From the NCBI GenBank assembly GCA_004369045.1, contig ML213505.1, positions 782,591-846,590 of the forward strand: DNA of 64,000 nucleotides, in the 5' to 3' direction. The translations under genes were made by a program, and so were the position numbers. Source of the stretch: Heliocybe sulcata (lineage: Eukaryota > Basidiomycota > Agaricomycetes > Gloeophyllales > Gloeophyllaceae). A model generated the notes under the pieces. It saw nothing but the letters and a program-made list of their open reading frames with translations, did not search any database and was not told the DNA's origin. Shown piece after piece: positions 36,513 through 46,829 of this stretch (position 1 is its first letter; the number at the start of each line of letters is the position of its first letter).

Positions 36513-38040
36513 ATGGTTTTCATTCACTCCTTGATCGGTCTCGCCGTCGCCGGACTTGCCGCGGCTGCCCCCATGCCCGACAGCGCCATTGGCGGGGAAG
36601 TCGCTGTCTCTGCACCCAATGGTGTCGTTATGTCCGACACCGCTGCGATGCCCTCGTAAGCTGCGCAACCTTGCTCTTAGCGGCATATGTCTGATCGTTG
36701 AATCCCCAGGCCAACTGCTTACAAGCAGTCTTACGTTACGTCCTCCGCGATGGCTCCGGAGATGAGTTCCGCTATGGGTTATGAGATGAGCTCTGCCAAG
36801 ATGGGCTACATGGCTAGCTCATCGTCCTCGATGTATGAGCCCATGATGACCGCCTCTGCCATGGCCTCTTCCTCTATGATGAAGGAAAGCATGGCCACTT
36901 CCTCTATGATGGAGGAGAGCATGATGACTGCCTCCGCTATGGCCTCTTCCTCCATGATGGAGGAGAGCTCAATGATGGCCTATTCTACCTCTTCCTCCAT
37001 GATGGAGGAGACCACGATGATGGCCACTTCCACTGCGATGGCCTCTATGTCCTATGCTACAGCCTCGTATGGCTCAGGCAGCAGCAACTGGGGCGGTTCT
37101 GGCTACCAGGACTGTGTCAACCGTGAGTAGTTTGGAGTTTGAACTCCAACATCGACTCATGTTTTACTGCGCTACAGAATGCATTGCTTCCTTCGGCACC
37201 CCTGCTAGCTACATGCCGACCGCAACAGCCAGCAGCGAGATGGGCAGCTCTGGCTCAGGTGCTACCCACACAGTTATCGTCGCTCCCACGCAGGGTGTCC
37301 TCCGCTACGTTCCCTTCATGGTGAACGCCTCTGTCGGTGATACCATCAAGTTCATGTGGGGCGCCAACAACCACACCGTCACCAAGGGCACTTCTCTCGG
37401 TGTTTGCAACAAGAGCGAGAATGCCCTGTTCGCATCTGGAGAGCACGACAAGGACTTTGTCTTCACCCAGGTCGTCAACGACACCAACCCCACGTTCTTC
37501 TACTGCGCGACTCCCGGTCACTGTGAGAAGGGTATGTTCGGTATCATCAACCCTCCCATGGCCGGCGCTTCTAGCGAAACGAGCGTCGCCTCCATGATGA
37601 CCTCCATGATGGCCAACAACTCCGACATCTCCGCCATGTGGTCGTACACCAAGAACAAGACCGCCGGCAACCCTGCTGCCGCTGCTTGGGGTGGAGGAGC
37701 TGACATGAGCAACATGCCGTCTTGGGCTCAGCAGGCGATGGTTGAGAACGTGCTCTATACACGTCTCGCCCTCGCTGCCAACCCCGAGACCCTCCAGTCT
37801 GACGGCTCCGTCAACCTGAGCGCGGGCGGCGACGCTCCCTTGATGTTCCCCACGGACATCACCGCTGCCCTCAGCAACGCCGCTGCATCCCCCAGCACGT
37901 CGTCTGCCTCGTCGCCCAAGACCGCGACGTCAGCGTCGGCGTCGCCTAGTCCTTCCCAGATGAGCGGTGCCCGCTCGGTCGCGTCGTCAGGCGCCGCCGT
38001 TGCGCTGACCGCTGGTCTCGCTGCCTTCTTCCTGCTGTAA
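36513..38040 (+). CDS. Secreted, methionine/serine-rich cupredoxin, probably GPI-anchored
   Basis: Extracellular blue-copper-like protein. The ATG at 36513 starts a signal peptide (MVFHSLIGLAVAGLAAAA). The first intron (about 36656-36709) joins DTAAMPS to PTAYKQSYVTSS. Residues about 62-161 form a striking tract with 28 methionines in 100 residues, mixed with Ser/Ala/Glu in repeats such as ASSSMMEES. A second intron (37121-37178) joins GYQDCVN to QCIASFG. The cupredoxin domain follows: THTVIVAPTQGVLRYVPFMV, NASVGDTIKFMWGANNHTVT and TFFYCATPGHCEKGMFGIIN. A full set of type 1 copper ligands is visible: His in NNHTV, Cys in FYC, His in PGHC and Met in KGM. The tail is Ser/Thr/Ala-rich (about 37860-37990) and ends in a hydrophobic segment (VALTAGLAAFFLL) fit for GPI attachment. 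Such serine-rich cupredoxins are common in Agaricomycetes; the methionine tract is unusual. Confidence 0.9.
36750..37049 (+). repeat. Imperfect methionine/serine tandem repeat within the cupredoxin gene
   Basis: 100 codons between these positions hold 28 ATG codons. Units of roughly 10-15 codons recur, built around ASSSMMEES or ASAMASSSMM; the clearest copies lie at about 36855-36915 and 36925-36985. At DNA level the copies share runs such as TCCATGATGGAGGAGA, so expansion by slippage or unequal exchange is likely. Confidence 0.8.
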
Positions 38041-38531
38041 ATAACTGGTAGGTATTGAACGGACTGACCTCATGGACTCTTTCCTCGGACGTGGCATTGG
38101 ACATTTTCTCTCCTCTCGGACACTGAATACCATCAGTAGGCTAACAGCTTGCGTAAATAGTTTGTCGTTGTATCCGTTTTCCTTTTGTGCTCTCTCGGAC
38201 ACTGCTTTCTTCGCGCTAATTCGTCGTCTCTTCTGTGATCCCGCCTTTTTTTCTTCTCCAAGTACTTTACCTTTCGCATGCGAGAAGGCTCAAGCCTCCA
38301 CAGTGCATTAGTAGTCGAACGGGAAATGCATATCTGTTGACAATGCAGCCAATCCTTGAGACTGACGAAGACGTGTGGCGTGCCTTTTGGGCACTTGCAA
38401 GTCATTTTCAAGATGGGAGGTACATGTGGCGGCGGCGTAACCAGATAAGTATGTCGTCTAATGAATACAATTGATTCCTTCTAGGTACTACACAACCTCG
38501 GGCTGGTATCCTTTGATCTTGAAAGTCCCAC
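38041..38531. other. Tail-to-tail intergenic spacer
   Basis: 491 bp between the stops of the cupredoxin and O-methyltransferase genes, presumably both 3' untranslated regions. T-rich runs occur around 38240-38275. No gene is supported. Confidence 0.4.
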
Positions 38532-39404
38532 TCATGGAAGAACCCTGCAGAACATGAAGCCATCGTATCCCTTCTCGCCGACGGTGCCAAGGGTCGTTGC
38601 GGATACCTCCTTATCCTCTTTGACAATTTTCAGGAGAGCGCGGACGCCATCGATATCAGGAGCACCCTGGACAGACGGGTTACTCGGTCGGGCATTCCGT
38701 ACGACGTTGTCGACAATCTGACGGTCATGGAAGTCAGATCAACCTGCACGTCGCCTGTTAATTAGACTCACGATGATGCCACCCTTCTTCACGAGGCGCT
38801 TGGCCTCGGCATAGTAAATGGGATTGCTCTTCTTGTCTGCGTCAACGAAGATGAGGTCGAAGGAGTGGTCGGGGCCGAGTGTGGGCAGCACGTCAGCGCC
38901 TGCGCCGGTGATGACCTTCACCTTATGTGAGAGGCCCGCATGCTCGATGTTTTCACGCGCAACCTACCACAGACTTGTTAGCAAGTGATACAGTCGCCGC
39001 AGAGATGACCTTACATCTGCGTATTTGGGACTGATCTCCATCGTGATCACTTCACCATCGTCAGGGACGCCCCGCGCGAACCAGATAGTAGAGTAACTGT
39101 GAGTGGCAATGTCAAGAAGAGTCGCATCATTTGATCGCAGTGGGACTAACCCTCCCAATGTGCCGACCTCGACAATCCGCTTGACACCGACGACCTGGCA
39201 GAGCAGGCTCATGAACTTTCCCTGGGCAGGCTCGACGTTGATGTCGGGGAGCGCGTGGTCCTCGCAGTTCTTCATCGCCCAGTCGAGGGCCTCATCGTCA
39301 GGAATGAGGTGTGCCCGCTGGAAGTTCGCCTCCCGAGTCCAGTCATCGAGAGTGGTGGGGGTGAGGAGTTCGCGAGGGAAGAAGGAGTTCTGTCCGTAAA
39401 CCAT
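38532..39404 (-). CDS. Class I SAM-dependent O-methyltransferase (catechol/caffeoyl-CoA type)
   Basis: Small cation-dependent O-methyltransferase, likely acting on catechol-like phenols; the substrate cannot be read from sequence. The chosen ATG at 39402-39404 gives MVYGQNSFFPRELLTPTTLD. Conserved parts in order: IPDDEALDWAMKNCEDHALP; GKFMSLLCQVVGVKRIVEVG, then TLGG spliced to YSTIWFARGVPDDGEV (the SAM-binding loop); ITMEISPKYADV; DLIFVDADKKSNPIYYAEAK with the metal-binding Asp; GGIIVVDNVVRNARPSN; and EKGYDGFMFCRVLP at the end (TGA at 38532-38534). About 230 residues, normal for the family; four or so short introns. An in-frame ATG at 39467 would add 21 residues, but a TATA-like element lies between the two ATGs, which favours 39404. 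It is tail-to-tail with the cupredoxin gene. Confidence 0.88.
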
Positions 39405-39750
39405 GGTAGTATCCTGGGCTGGGAGCGAAGTCCTCTGTCCACCGCCGTATATAAATGAGCTGGTCACGTTACCAGATAAGATGGAATCTTGCTCACCTCT
39501 TTAAACCCGATCAATTCCCATCGTCCTCATTCTGCTGAGACGTTATGTGGACCTAAGACGGTACAGCTTTCTGGTCGCATACATGCCCTCACATCGCGAG
39601 TTCATCTGCATATCAATGGAGTTATGACCGCCACACCAGTCGAATGCCGTGAGAGGGTCCAATAGCGTCGCGATCTAGCCGCGATGTCGCTTAAACGCAC
39701 GGCGTCTATCTCCCACAGTAGCGTAGGAGAAACGTATAGCGAATTTACAC
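39405..39750. other. Short intergenic region
   Basis: 346 bp between the start of the O-methyltransferase and the stop of the NEPRO-like gene. Apart from the TATA-like element, nothing is recognised. Confidence 0.4.
39448..39456 (-). promoter_or_regulatory. TATA-like element upstream of the O-methyltransferase
   Basis: On the minus strand the sequence reads ATTTATATA, 44-52 bases upstream of the ATG at 39404. The position suits a core promoter and would exclude the more distal in-frame ATG at 39467 from most transcripts. Confidence 0.4.
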
Positions 39751-41111
39751 TTAGAAGCCAAATATCTCATCTATCTCATCCTTCTTCTTCCGTCTCTTGG
39801 GCTTTCCTGTTGCGGTGGCAAAGTTAGCTTTTACCTTCCTTTTCACGGAGCTTGCCTGCTGCGAGGAACTCAATTCCGAGATCTTTTCTGCCTTTCTAAC
39901 TTGCATGGAATGAGCCGAGGTACTGAGGGACCCGAAGGTCGAAGAGCCAGATGAGTCAGCCGGGGGCTGCGTATCGTGAGTTTTGTCTTCAGTTTCCCTT
40001 CGTTCAAGAGCGTAGCTGTCGTCGACTCTGGTGTCTGGAAAGACAAACTGGGACGTTTGCCGGTACGGGAGAGAAACTGAGACTCCTAGGTCTTCGTCTT
40101 CAGCAGCTTCAGCCTGGACGGAAGGATTGCTGATCGGGATACCAATGTCTTCGTCGGCAACAATATCAGAGGGCTCTATAACGCTGAGACTGGAGGCATC
40201 CTGGAGCGCGGGAATCTGAGCGTTGTTTGCATCGCTCCGCTTGGACACGAGGGCAATAGGTTTGGTGATATTGAGAGTACGCCCCGGCTGTTTGTATGTT
40301 CTTAAACATGGGACTGTTTTTGTAAGAACATACGGACTTACATGTAGTGATGACAAAAGGGCAGCGCAGGTCTGATGCCAGTCGCTGAGAACTGGCCTGA
40401 GTTCGCTTGCTAACGAGTCCAGCCGCGATGTGATAGCGACAATGGTAAGCACAAGTTGCACAAAATACCCTGATTGCATAGATAGGCAGAAGAATCTATA
40501 TATTGACAGCCGTTGCGATCAGGCTCAGAACAGCTTTCACGACCATTTGAGACTCACTGATATGCTTCAGAGAGTTGGATACGGGTCTATAAATGATTAA
40601 GTCAGAGGATAGCGCAAGAATAGAAAGCCTACCTTCTCAAGCAGAAGCGAGCAAGACGATAACCTTTCCATAACGAAAAGGATGCATCGCCCATCAGGAT
40701 AATGTGTCCACGGCCCCTTCATACTCTTCGGACTATACCGTTCATTCAGTATAAATGACATCCAGACATAGGAGAGAACCACTTTTCAACAACTGCTGCT
40801 CCGAAGAAAGAACATCGGAGTAGTTCCATGAGATTGAAGGGTTCCAGTTCCTGCAAACGCTTGCCGTATTTCCGGACTTCCTCCAGGCGACTCCAGAAAA
40901 GAGCAGAACGATGCTGATTCTTCCCCTTGTAATATAGTCGCTCTAACAGCTGCATTTCTTCGCCCTGAGCTACGACTAGACTTTGCAGTTTACGAGCGTG
41001 ACCTTTCAGGTCCTTCAGTGCTGCGTCCACAGCAGGGTAGGCTTGGAAGTCGAGAGAAGAGCGAGGCAAACAGGTTACTTGGGGAGCTCTGCGGTAGCGC
41101 TTGGGAGCCAT
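39751..41111 (-). CDS. NEPRO / RNase MRP Rmp1-like nucleolar protein
   Basis: Probably a nucleolar protein related to animal NEPRO and yeast Rmp1, linked to RNase MRP and rRNA processing. The ATG at 41109-41111 gives MAPKRYRRAPQVTCLPRSSL. The first exon carries the conserved block of the family: EMQLLERLYYKGKNQHRSAL, FWSRLEEVRKYGKRLQELEP and FNLMELLRCSFFGAAVVEK. A later exon gives YFVQLVLTIVAITSRLDSLA and LRPVLSDWHQTCAALLSSLH, a helical segment also found in these proteins. The C-terminal half is acidic and serine-rich. It closes with a basic patch and an acidic tail (GKPKRRKKKDEIDEIFGF), an ending I associate with this family. Introns lie around 40490-40745 and near 40325. The middle exons are less certain than the ends. 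Divergent from AP-1 beta with 212 bp between starts. Confidence 0.75.
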
Positions 41112-41323
41112 TATGATTAGGGAACGCGTCGCCGCGCGTTCATAAGTTGCAAGCTGATGTTGGCAAGAATTATGGCAGTTGTGAGACTGAGATTTCGATT
41201 AGTGCCCGTTGCGGCGTTGCCTGATTGGGTGCCCTTACATCGCGTCGGCCAGCGTCTTCTCAGGCTCGTACCGACAGTGCTGGCTCGGTCATTTCGATCC
41301 CATTCAGAGTTAACCCTTCTGCT
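41112..41323. promoter_or_regulatory. Compact divergent promoter (NEPRO-like / AP-1 beta)
   Basis: Only 212 bp separate the two start codons, so both core promoters and leaders lie here. No TATA box is evident. Confidence 0.4.
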
Positions 41324-43976
41324 ATGAGCACCCAAGCTGGCCAGGATGCGAAGTTCTTTCAGAGGGGAAAGATCCAGGTAGGTGCGGAACGCATCATTGC
41401 CGTCCAGCGCATGCCGTGGCTAACGAGTCCTGTCTCTGCAGGAATTCCGCGCCGAGCTGCAGGCGGCGGAGGTGAAGGACAAGAAGTTCATCAAACGAAA
41501 GACGGTCTTGAAGAAGATTGTGGCGAACATCACTATGGGCAACGATAGTCAGTCTGGCTGTGTCCCGTCTCGTACGATGCGACTGACGGCGCAATAGTGT
41601 CACCGCTGTTCCATGATGTCGTTCCATGTCTAGGGACGCCCTTGCTCGAGATCAAGAAGAGTGAGCTCCAGTCCATGTCTCCTTTGGCCGAACCTAACCG
41701 ACAGGCCAGTGGTATACCTGTTCCTCGTCAGCTATGGCAAATCGAAGCCAAACGAGATACACCTAGTAATTCCTAGATTCCTAGAGGTCAGTCATGCTCA
41801 CGAATGTGTCAATCTCCCCTTACGCAAGCCGCCGTCCAGGATTGTAACGACCGGAACCCCCTCATCCGAGCCTTGGCCATACGCACCATGTCCTATATCC
41901 CGATACCTGTCGTCACAGAGGCCTTGACGGAACAGCTACGACACTGTCTGAAAGACAGAGATCCATACGTCCGCAAAACGGCTGCGATATGTGTCGCAAA
42001 GGTGTACACTGCCGACCCTCGAAAAGCGGAGAAGGCTGGTTTCGTGGAAATGCTTCGGGACCTGTTGGTGGACCCTAATGCCACGGTCGTCTCCAACGCT
42101 GTCGCTGCTCTGACGGAGATCGGAGACCGTACAGACGGCGTGTTCTTCAAGCTCAACCTATCCATAGCCAACAAGCTCCTTGCTGCCATTGGTGAGAGTT
42201 CAGAGTGAGTCTGTTCCTTCGGATTGCTGAGGCGTCTTTGTTCATGGCATATTCAGATGGGGTCAAATATATATTCTCGACTCTCTGTTACGCTTTGTGC
42301 CGGAAAGGCATAGTGACGCAGAGATGCTGGCGGAACGGGTCCTAATCCAGTTGAACCATGCCAATTCTGCCGTAGTCCTGACGGCAATCAAGATCCTGCT
42401 TTACTTGATGAACTATATGGACAATCGGAGGCTAATAGAACATATTTGTAAGAAAATGGGCCCGCCACTAGGTATGTGCATGCCGTTTTCCAACTCGCAC
42501 CTCTGATCTCTGACGTATAATTGCCACAAGTCACCTTACTTTCCTCTGGCCCGGAGGTACAGTATGTCGCTTTACGAAACATCCTCTTAATCATCCAGCG
42601 CCGGCCAACAGTTCTCCGGAACGACGTGAAGGTCTTCTTCTGCAAATATAACGACCCTATCTACGTCAAGCTGGCGAAGTTGGAGATCATGTATCGCTTG
42701 GCGCGGGAAGAGAACGCAAAGGAGGTTCTTGCTGAATTACAAGAGTGCGCGTCTTATAAGGCAAAGGATAACCGTCTCTCATACGCTTCTTTTAGGTATG
42801 CATCCGAGGTCGATGTCGACTTTGTTCGCAAAGCCGTGCGCTCTATTGGCCGACTCGCAATCAAAGTCGAGCCCGCAGCGGATTTGTGCATCAAAGCCCT
42901 TCTTGACTTGATCGAGACGAAAGTGACTTACGTCGTGCAAGAAGCGGTCATCGTGATCAAGGACATCTTCCGGCGGTACCCGGGCAAGTATGAAGGCATC
43001 ATCCCAACGCTGTGCGAGCATCTGGATGCGTTGGATGAGCCGGAGGCGAAGGCTGCGATGATCTGGATTGTTGGCCAGCATGCGGATCGGATGGACAATG
43101 CGGATGATTTGCTGGATGACTTGGTTTATACGTTCTTGGAGGAGCCTGTAGAGGTTCGCCTTCGCATCACTAGCCTCCTCAGCTTGCGTCACTGATCTCT
43201 CATGAATCACAGGTTCAACTGGCTCTCCTCTCAGCCTCCGTGAAGCTCTTTATATACAAGTCCAAATCTGAGAAGGCGAAGGAGTTGGTGCACAGGGTGC
43301 TGAAGTGGGCGACGGAGGACATTGACAATCCTGACTTGCGGGATAGAGGGTTCATGTACTGGCGATTGCTCGCTATCAACCCAGGTATCGCCGGGGAAGT
43401 CGTGCTAGCGGAGAAGCCTGCCATCACGACGGACAGTGACCGCATGGACAGAGGTGCATTGGACCAGCTGCTGCTGCATACGGGCACACTGGGTAGTATC
43501 TATCATAAGAATCCAGAAGTGCGTTTCGGCTCGTAATCACCTCGTTTTGACTCGCTGACGCAAGTTTCATGTTACAGACGTTCATCCGCAACGCAGCGGG
43601 CAGGGCACTGACAGATACCCCGGCGCTCAACCCCAACTCCCGGGCGGTTCTTGTTCAAGTAGCGCGGACGCAGCTCCCGCCGACAGCGGTCAACATACCG
43701 GGTCCAGGACCGAACGAGCCGCGGAGTCGGAAACCGGAGCCGCCGTTGCCTGCCAAGCCTGCGCCCCCGCTGCCAGGGGAAGACGGGGACGCGGAGGAGG
43801 GCGGCGGGGGTGACGAGGAGGAGAATGGCGATGAGACGGAAGCGGTGTTGAGGCCGGTTGCCGTACAAGGAGATGATCCGTACGCGGGATTAGACCAGCT
43901 GGGCGCTCTGGGCGGGGCGGGGTACTCGGCGGATAACCCCAAGCCAAAGGGAGATGAGGACCTGCTGGCGTTCTGA
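41324..43976 (+). CDS. APL2: AP-1 complex beta subunit (beta-adaptin), earless
   Basis: Large subunit of the clathrin adaptor working between trans-Golgi and endosomes. The ATG at 41324 gives [18 protein letters not shown], spliced to [20 protein letters not shown]. The armadillo-like trunk is complete: [115 protein letters not shown] and [20 protein letters not shown]. It runs on to [20 protein letters not shown]. The hinge is proline-, glycine- and acid-rich (43640-43860) and the chain stops soon after ([12 protein letters not shown], stop 43974-43976). The C-terminal appendage domain present in animal beta1/beta2 is missing. Total about 710-720 residues. Beta1 and beta2 are hard to tell apart, so AP-2 is possible. 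About ten introns. Confidence 0.9.
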
Positions 43977-44117
43977 TGAGGGGTCTGTTGATGCGTTATG
44001 ATATTGGTTATAGATGTATTGCTTTCATATCGTGGACATACTATGCGAGTTTAATATTAAGTATGATATCGTGTATACCCCCCCGAGTCCGCCTTGGTTC
44101 AAACTTGAAAGTTGCAA

Positions 44118-45171
44118 TCATCGATTTAACAAGTCATCGATCTTATCTGAAAGTTTGGATGTCATGCTCTTGGGTCGCAACGAGTTGTAGTGCTGAAAGG
44201 ACAACATTGAATATCAGGTACCTGGGGATGTGTGCAAGGGTTTACGTGCCTCGCCCAGCCCATACATCCTGCGATGGAAACTGATCCTGACCGCCTTTGC
44301 ATTCTTGTCGTAAGGGTCATTGGGTGCGCCCGCTGGGTCATGGACCACGATGGGCGGGGCGCCGCCCTGGACAACGTGGATCGGAACGTCGTACACCCTC
44401 GCGAGGGCGAGGATCTCGGGTTCTCCGCCCCAGGCACCTGTGCTGCGTATGTCGTGGCAGTACTTCTGGAATTGCTCGGGGGTCATCAAGCCAGCGTCGC
44501 CTGCGCCGGGTGCGTCCTCGCCGAAGGCGGAAGGAAGGAAGGGGATGAAGTCGTCGGGGTGGGCTGCGATGTAGTCGGCGGCTGCGTGGCGAGCGGTGGC
44601 GTAGGTCGCTTTGGGGGAAGGGAGGAGGCCTAGGAGGGAGAGTTGGTCGGCGATTGCTGAGAAGAGACAGTGTCCGTCTGGGTTGATCTGGGAAGAGATG
44701 TCAAGGTGGATGTGGATGCGAGGAAGAAAGGACGCGCCTCGTGCATCTCGAGACCCAGCTGCTCGCAGACTGCGTTGATAGCAGCCTCCTCCGCCTTTGT
44801 TTCTTGTTCTATCCTCGCTGCGTTTTCTGCGTCGCCTTCTCCTTGCTGCTCCATCAATGTAGCGACTTTCCGGGCCTGCGCTTACGGTTAGGATGATCCC
44901 CAGGAAGATCTTCTTGATCACGAACCTGGCGAGCCTGGTACCGCGCTTTACGGTCCTTTTTTGGCTGTTCTGGTTGAGGAGCAGGCGGTGACTGCGATGC
45001 TTCTTGTATTTCGCTGAGGACAGTTGCGGATTCCTTCTGGACAGTTTGGTCCCTCGAGTCGAGCTGGGCCATAAGTTCGTCCATGAGCTCGTCGTCGGCC
45101 ATGGCGGGCTCTGGCTCTGCTGCGTGCGATGTCGGCGAGAGGACCTTCTTGAGCTTGTTGCGTGCACCCAT
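44118..45171 (-). CDS. OTU-family deubiquitinase, OTUD6-like
   Basis: Cysteine protease that removes ubiquitin. The ATG at 45169-45171 gives MGARNKLKKVLSPTSHAAEP, followed by a charged helical N-terminus (DELMDELMAQLDSRDQTVQK; DRKARYQARQARKVATLMEQ) like OTUD6B. The OTU domain starts at INPDGHCLFSAIADQLSLLG with the catalytic Asp/Cys motif DGHC. It continues with ARHAAADYIAAHPDDFIPFL, FQKYCHDIRSTGAWGGEPEI and LALARVYDVPIHVVQGGAPP. The expected catalytic His lies in GEHYNSLRP, which spans the last intron (44193-44249). That intron has a GC donor (GAG/GCACGT) and a normal TTTCAG acceptor; only this splice keeps the HYNSL motif in frame. The last exon ends KLSDKIDDLLNR, TGA 44118-44120. About 300 residues. 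Tail-to-tail with AP-1 beta (141 bp) and head-to-head with the aldo-keto reductase (162 bp). Confidence 0.88.
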
Positions 45172-45333
45172 CGAAGAGACTGAACTGCGGGGAGAGGGAC
45201 CGGGCGATGACCTCAAGATTAGATCCTTATCTTATCTTCGCTATTATTACGACGGTCAGACGGAACCCCACCCTCTTCACCATTAATTCCCTTCCTTCGA
45301 CCTTCCGCCGTTCGTCTCTTCAGCCATCGCACC
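45172..45333. promoter_or_regulatory. Compact divergent promoter (OTU / aldo-keto reductase)
   Basis: 162 bp separate the two start codons. The right part is pyrimidine-rich (45265-45330), as expected just upstream of the reductase start. No TATA box is clear. Confidence 0.4.
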
Positions 45334-46829
45334 ATGGCTCCCCGAGTTCCCCTCCTCTTTGTGAGCTAATGTCGTCTAAATCGTGCTATGCATATTGATA
45401 TGTGACTGAAGGGTACCATGACCATGGGGGCGCCAGGCAAGAACGGCGTCCGAACTGCGGACCTGAAAGAGTGCCAGGACATCCTGGATACCTACTTCAA
45501 GTATGGTCACAGAGAGCTTGATACTGCTCGCATGTACGCCGACGGTACTACTGAAGACGTGCGGTCACTCCTGCCCCCCCAATTACCAGCCGGCTAACAT
45601 CTGGGCACTAGTATCTGTCAAAGTTGGACCTCAAAGGCTCCACCATTGATACCAAGTAGATTGATTGTCCATCCCACACGGGCAAGCGGCATGCTAACCA
45701 CTTCTGTCCCGGTACCAGGGTCTACCCCACCCAACCAGGCGTCCATAGCCCCTCAGTGCTTAGGTCCACCTTCCTCACCTCGCTCAAGGCCCTCAACAAG
45801 AGCAAGGTCAGGGTATTCTACCTCCATGCCCCCGACCGCAGCGTGCCCTTCGAAGAGACCTGTCGCGAGGTCAACAAGATGCATCAGGAGGGCCTCTTGT
45901 AAGGATCGGTATCGATAAAGACCTTCCATTAGATGCTAACTGTTTCGCACAGCGAGACATTCGGACTGAGCAATTTTGCTTCGTGGGAGGTGGGCAAGTC
46001 CAAGCCTGTGAGCGTTACAGATGACTGAACCATTCCCCATCCCAAGGTGGCCGAGATTGTGGGAATCTGCAAGGCAAATGGCTGGGTACAGCCAAAAATA
46101 TACCAGGCGTAGGTCGTTGACTCCTATGGGTGCCTTGACAGTTATTTGGTAACTGCCCTTATCCCGGCATCCTCTAATTGTTCTCGCACTTATCGTAAGG
46201 CAAACTCACGCCTTGTCTCTTACAGGATGTACAACGCCATCACGAGGGCCATGGAGCCTGAGTTGGTCCCTTGCTGCCGAAAGTACGGCATTAGGATCGT
46301 TATCTACAACCCACTCGCGTAAGCCACTCCTTGCATGGTCGTTTCAATAGTACATCTAAGTAACATGCACATCCTCGTTATACCAACAGCGGAGGGTTCT
46401 TTGCGGGAAAGATCCCCGCCTCCTCAGCTGACGCGCCCAAAGGCGGCCGTTTTGACCCAAGCTCCAGAATGGGCGAGATGTACCGCGCACGGTACTTCCG
46501 GGAAGGCTATTTCAAAGCGATGGACATCCTCAAGCCTGTGGCCGTAAGCCCCTAGTTCCCATCAAGGATGGTGTTTCGTCGACTAATCCATGGACGACGC
46601 CCATTAGGAGAAACATAGTCTCCGGCTGACCGAGATCGCGCTGCGGTGGTGCCAACACCATTCGGTCCTGACGCCCGAGGACGGAATCATCCTGGGCGCC
46701 AGTAGCGCGGAGCAGCTCGACATGAATTGCGCTGACTCGGAGAAGGGCCCGTTGCCCGATGATGTCCTGCAGGCGCTCGATGAGGCGTGGAGTACTGTGA
46801 TACCACAGGCGCCTACGTACTGGCGGTGA
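45334..46829 (+). CDS. Aldo-keto reductase, AKR7 (aflatoxin-aldehyde reductase) type
   Basis: NADPH-dependent reductase of aldehydes. The ATG at 45334 gives MAPRVPLLF, spliced to GTMTMGAPGKNGVRTADLKE. The family's catalytic tetrad is present: Asp and Tyr in HRELDTARMYADG, Lys in STIDTKVYPTQPG and His in VRVFYLHAPDRSVPFEETCR. Substrate/cofactor region motifs follow: FETFGLSNFASWEV, GWVQPKIYQAMYNAITRAME, LVPCCRKYGIRIVIYNPLAG and GFFAGKIPASSADAPKGGRF. Then come LTEIALRWCQHHSVLTPEDG and IILGASSAEQLDMNCADSEK, the C-terminal NADPH-binding loop. It ends STVIPQAPTYWR, TGA 46827-46829. About 330 residues, normal for AKR7. Eight or so introns, all with GT...AG ends as far as checked. Confidence 0.92.

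Noticed and set aside
37255-37521. Minus-strand frame within the cupredoxin
   Set aside because: It is fully antisense to the cupredoxin domain, whose own frame has complete copper ligands.
30790-46829. A secondary-metabolite cluster (SQR, cupredoxin, O-methyltransferase, aldo-keto reductase)
   Set aside because: Tailoring-type enzymes are present, but there is no backbone synthase, transporter or pathway regulator, and housekeeping genes (AP-1 beta, NEPRO, OTU) separate them.
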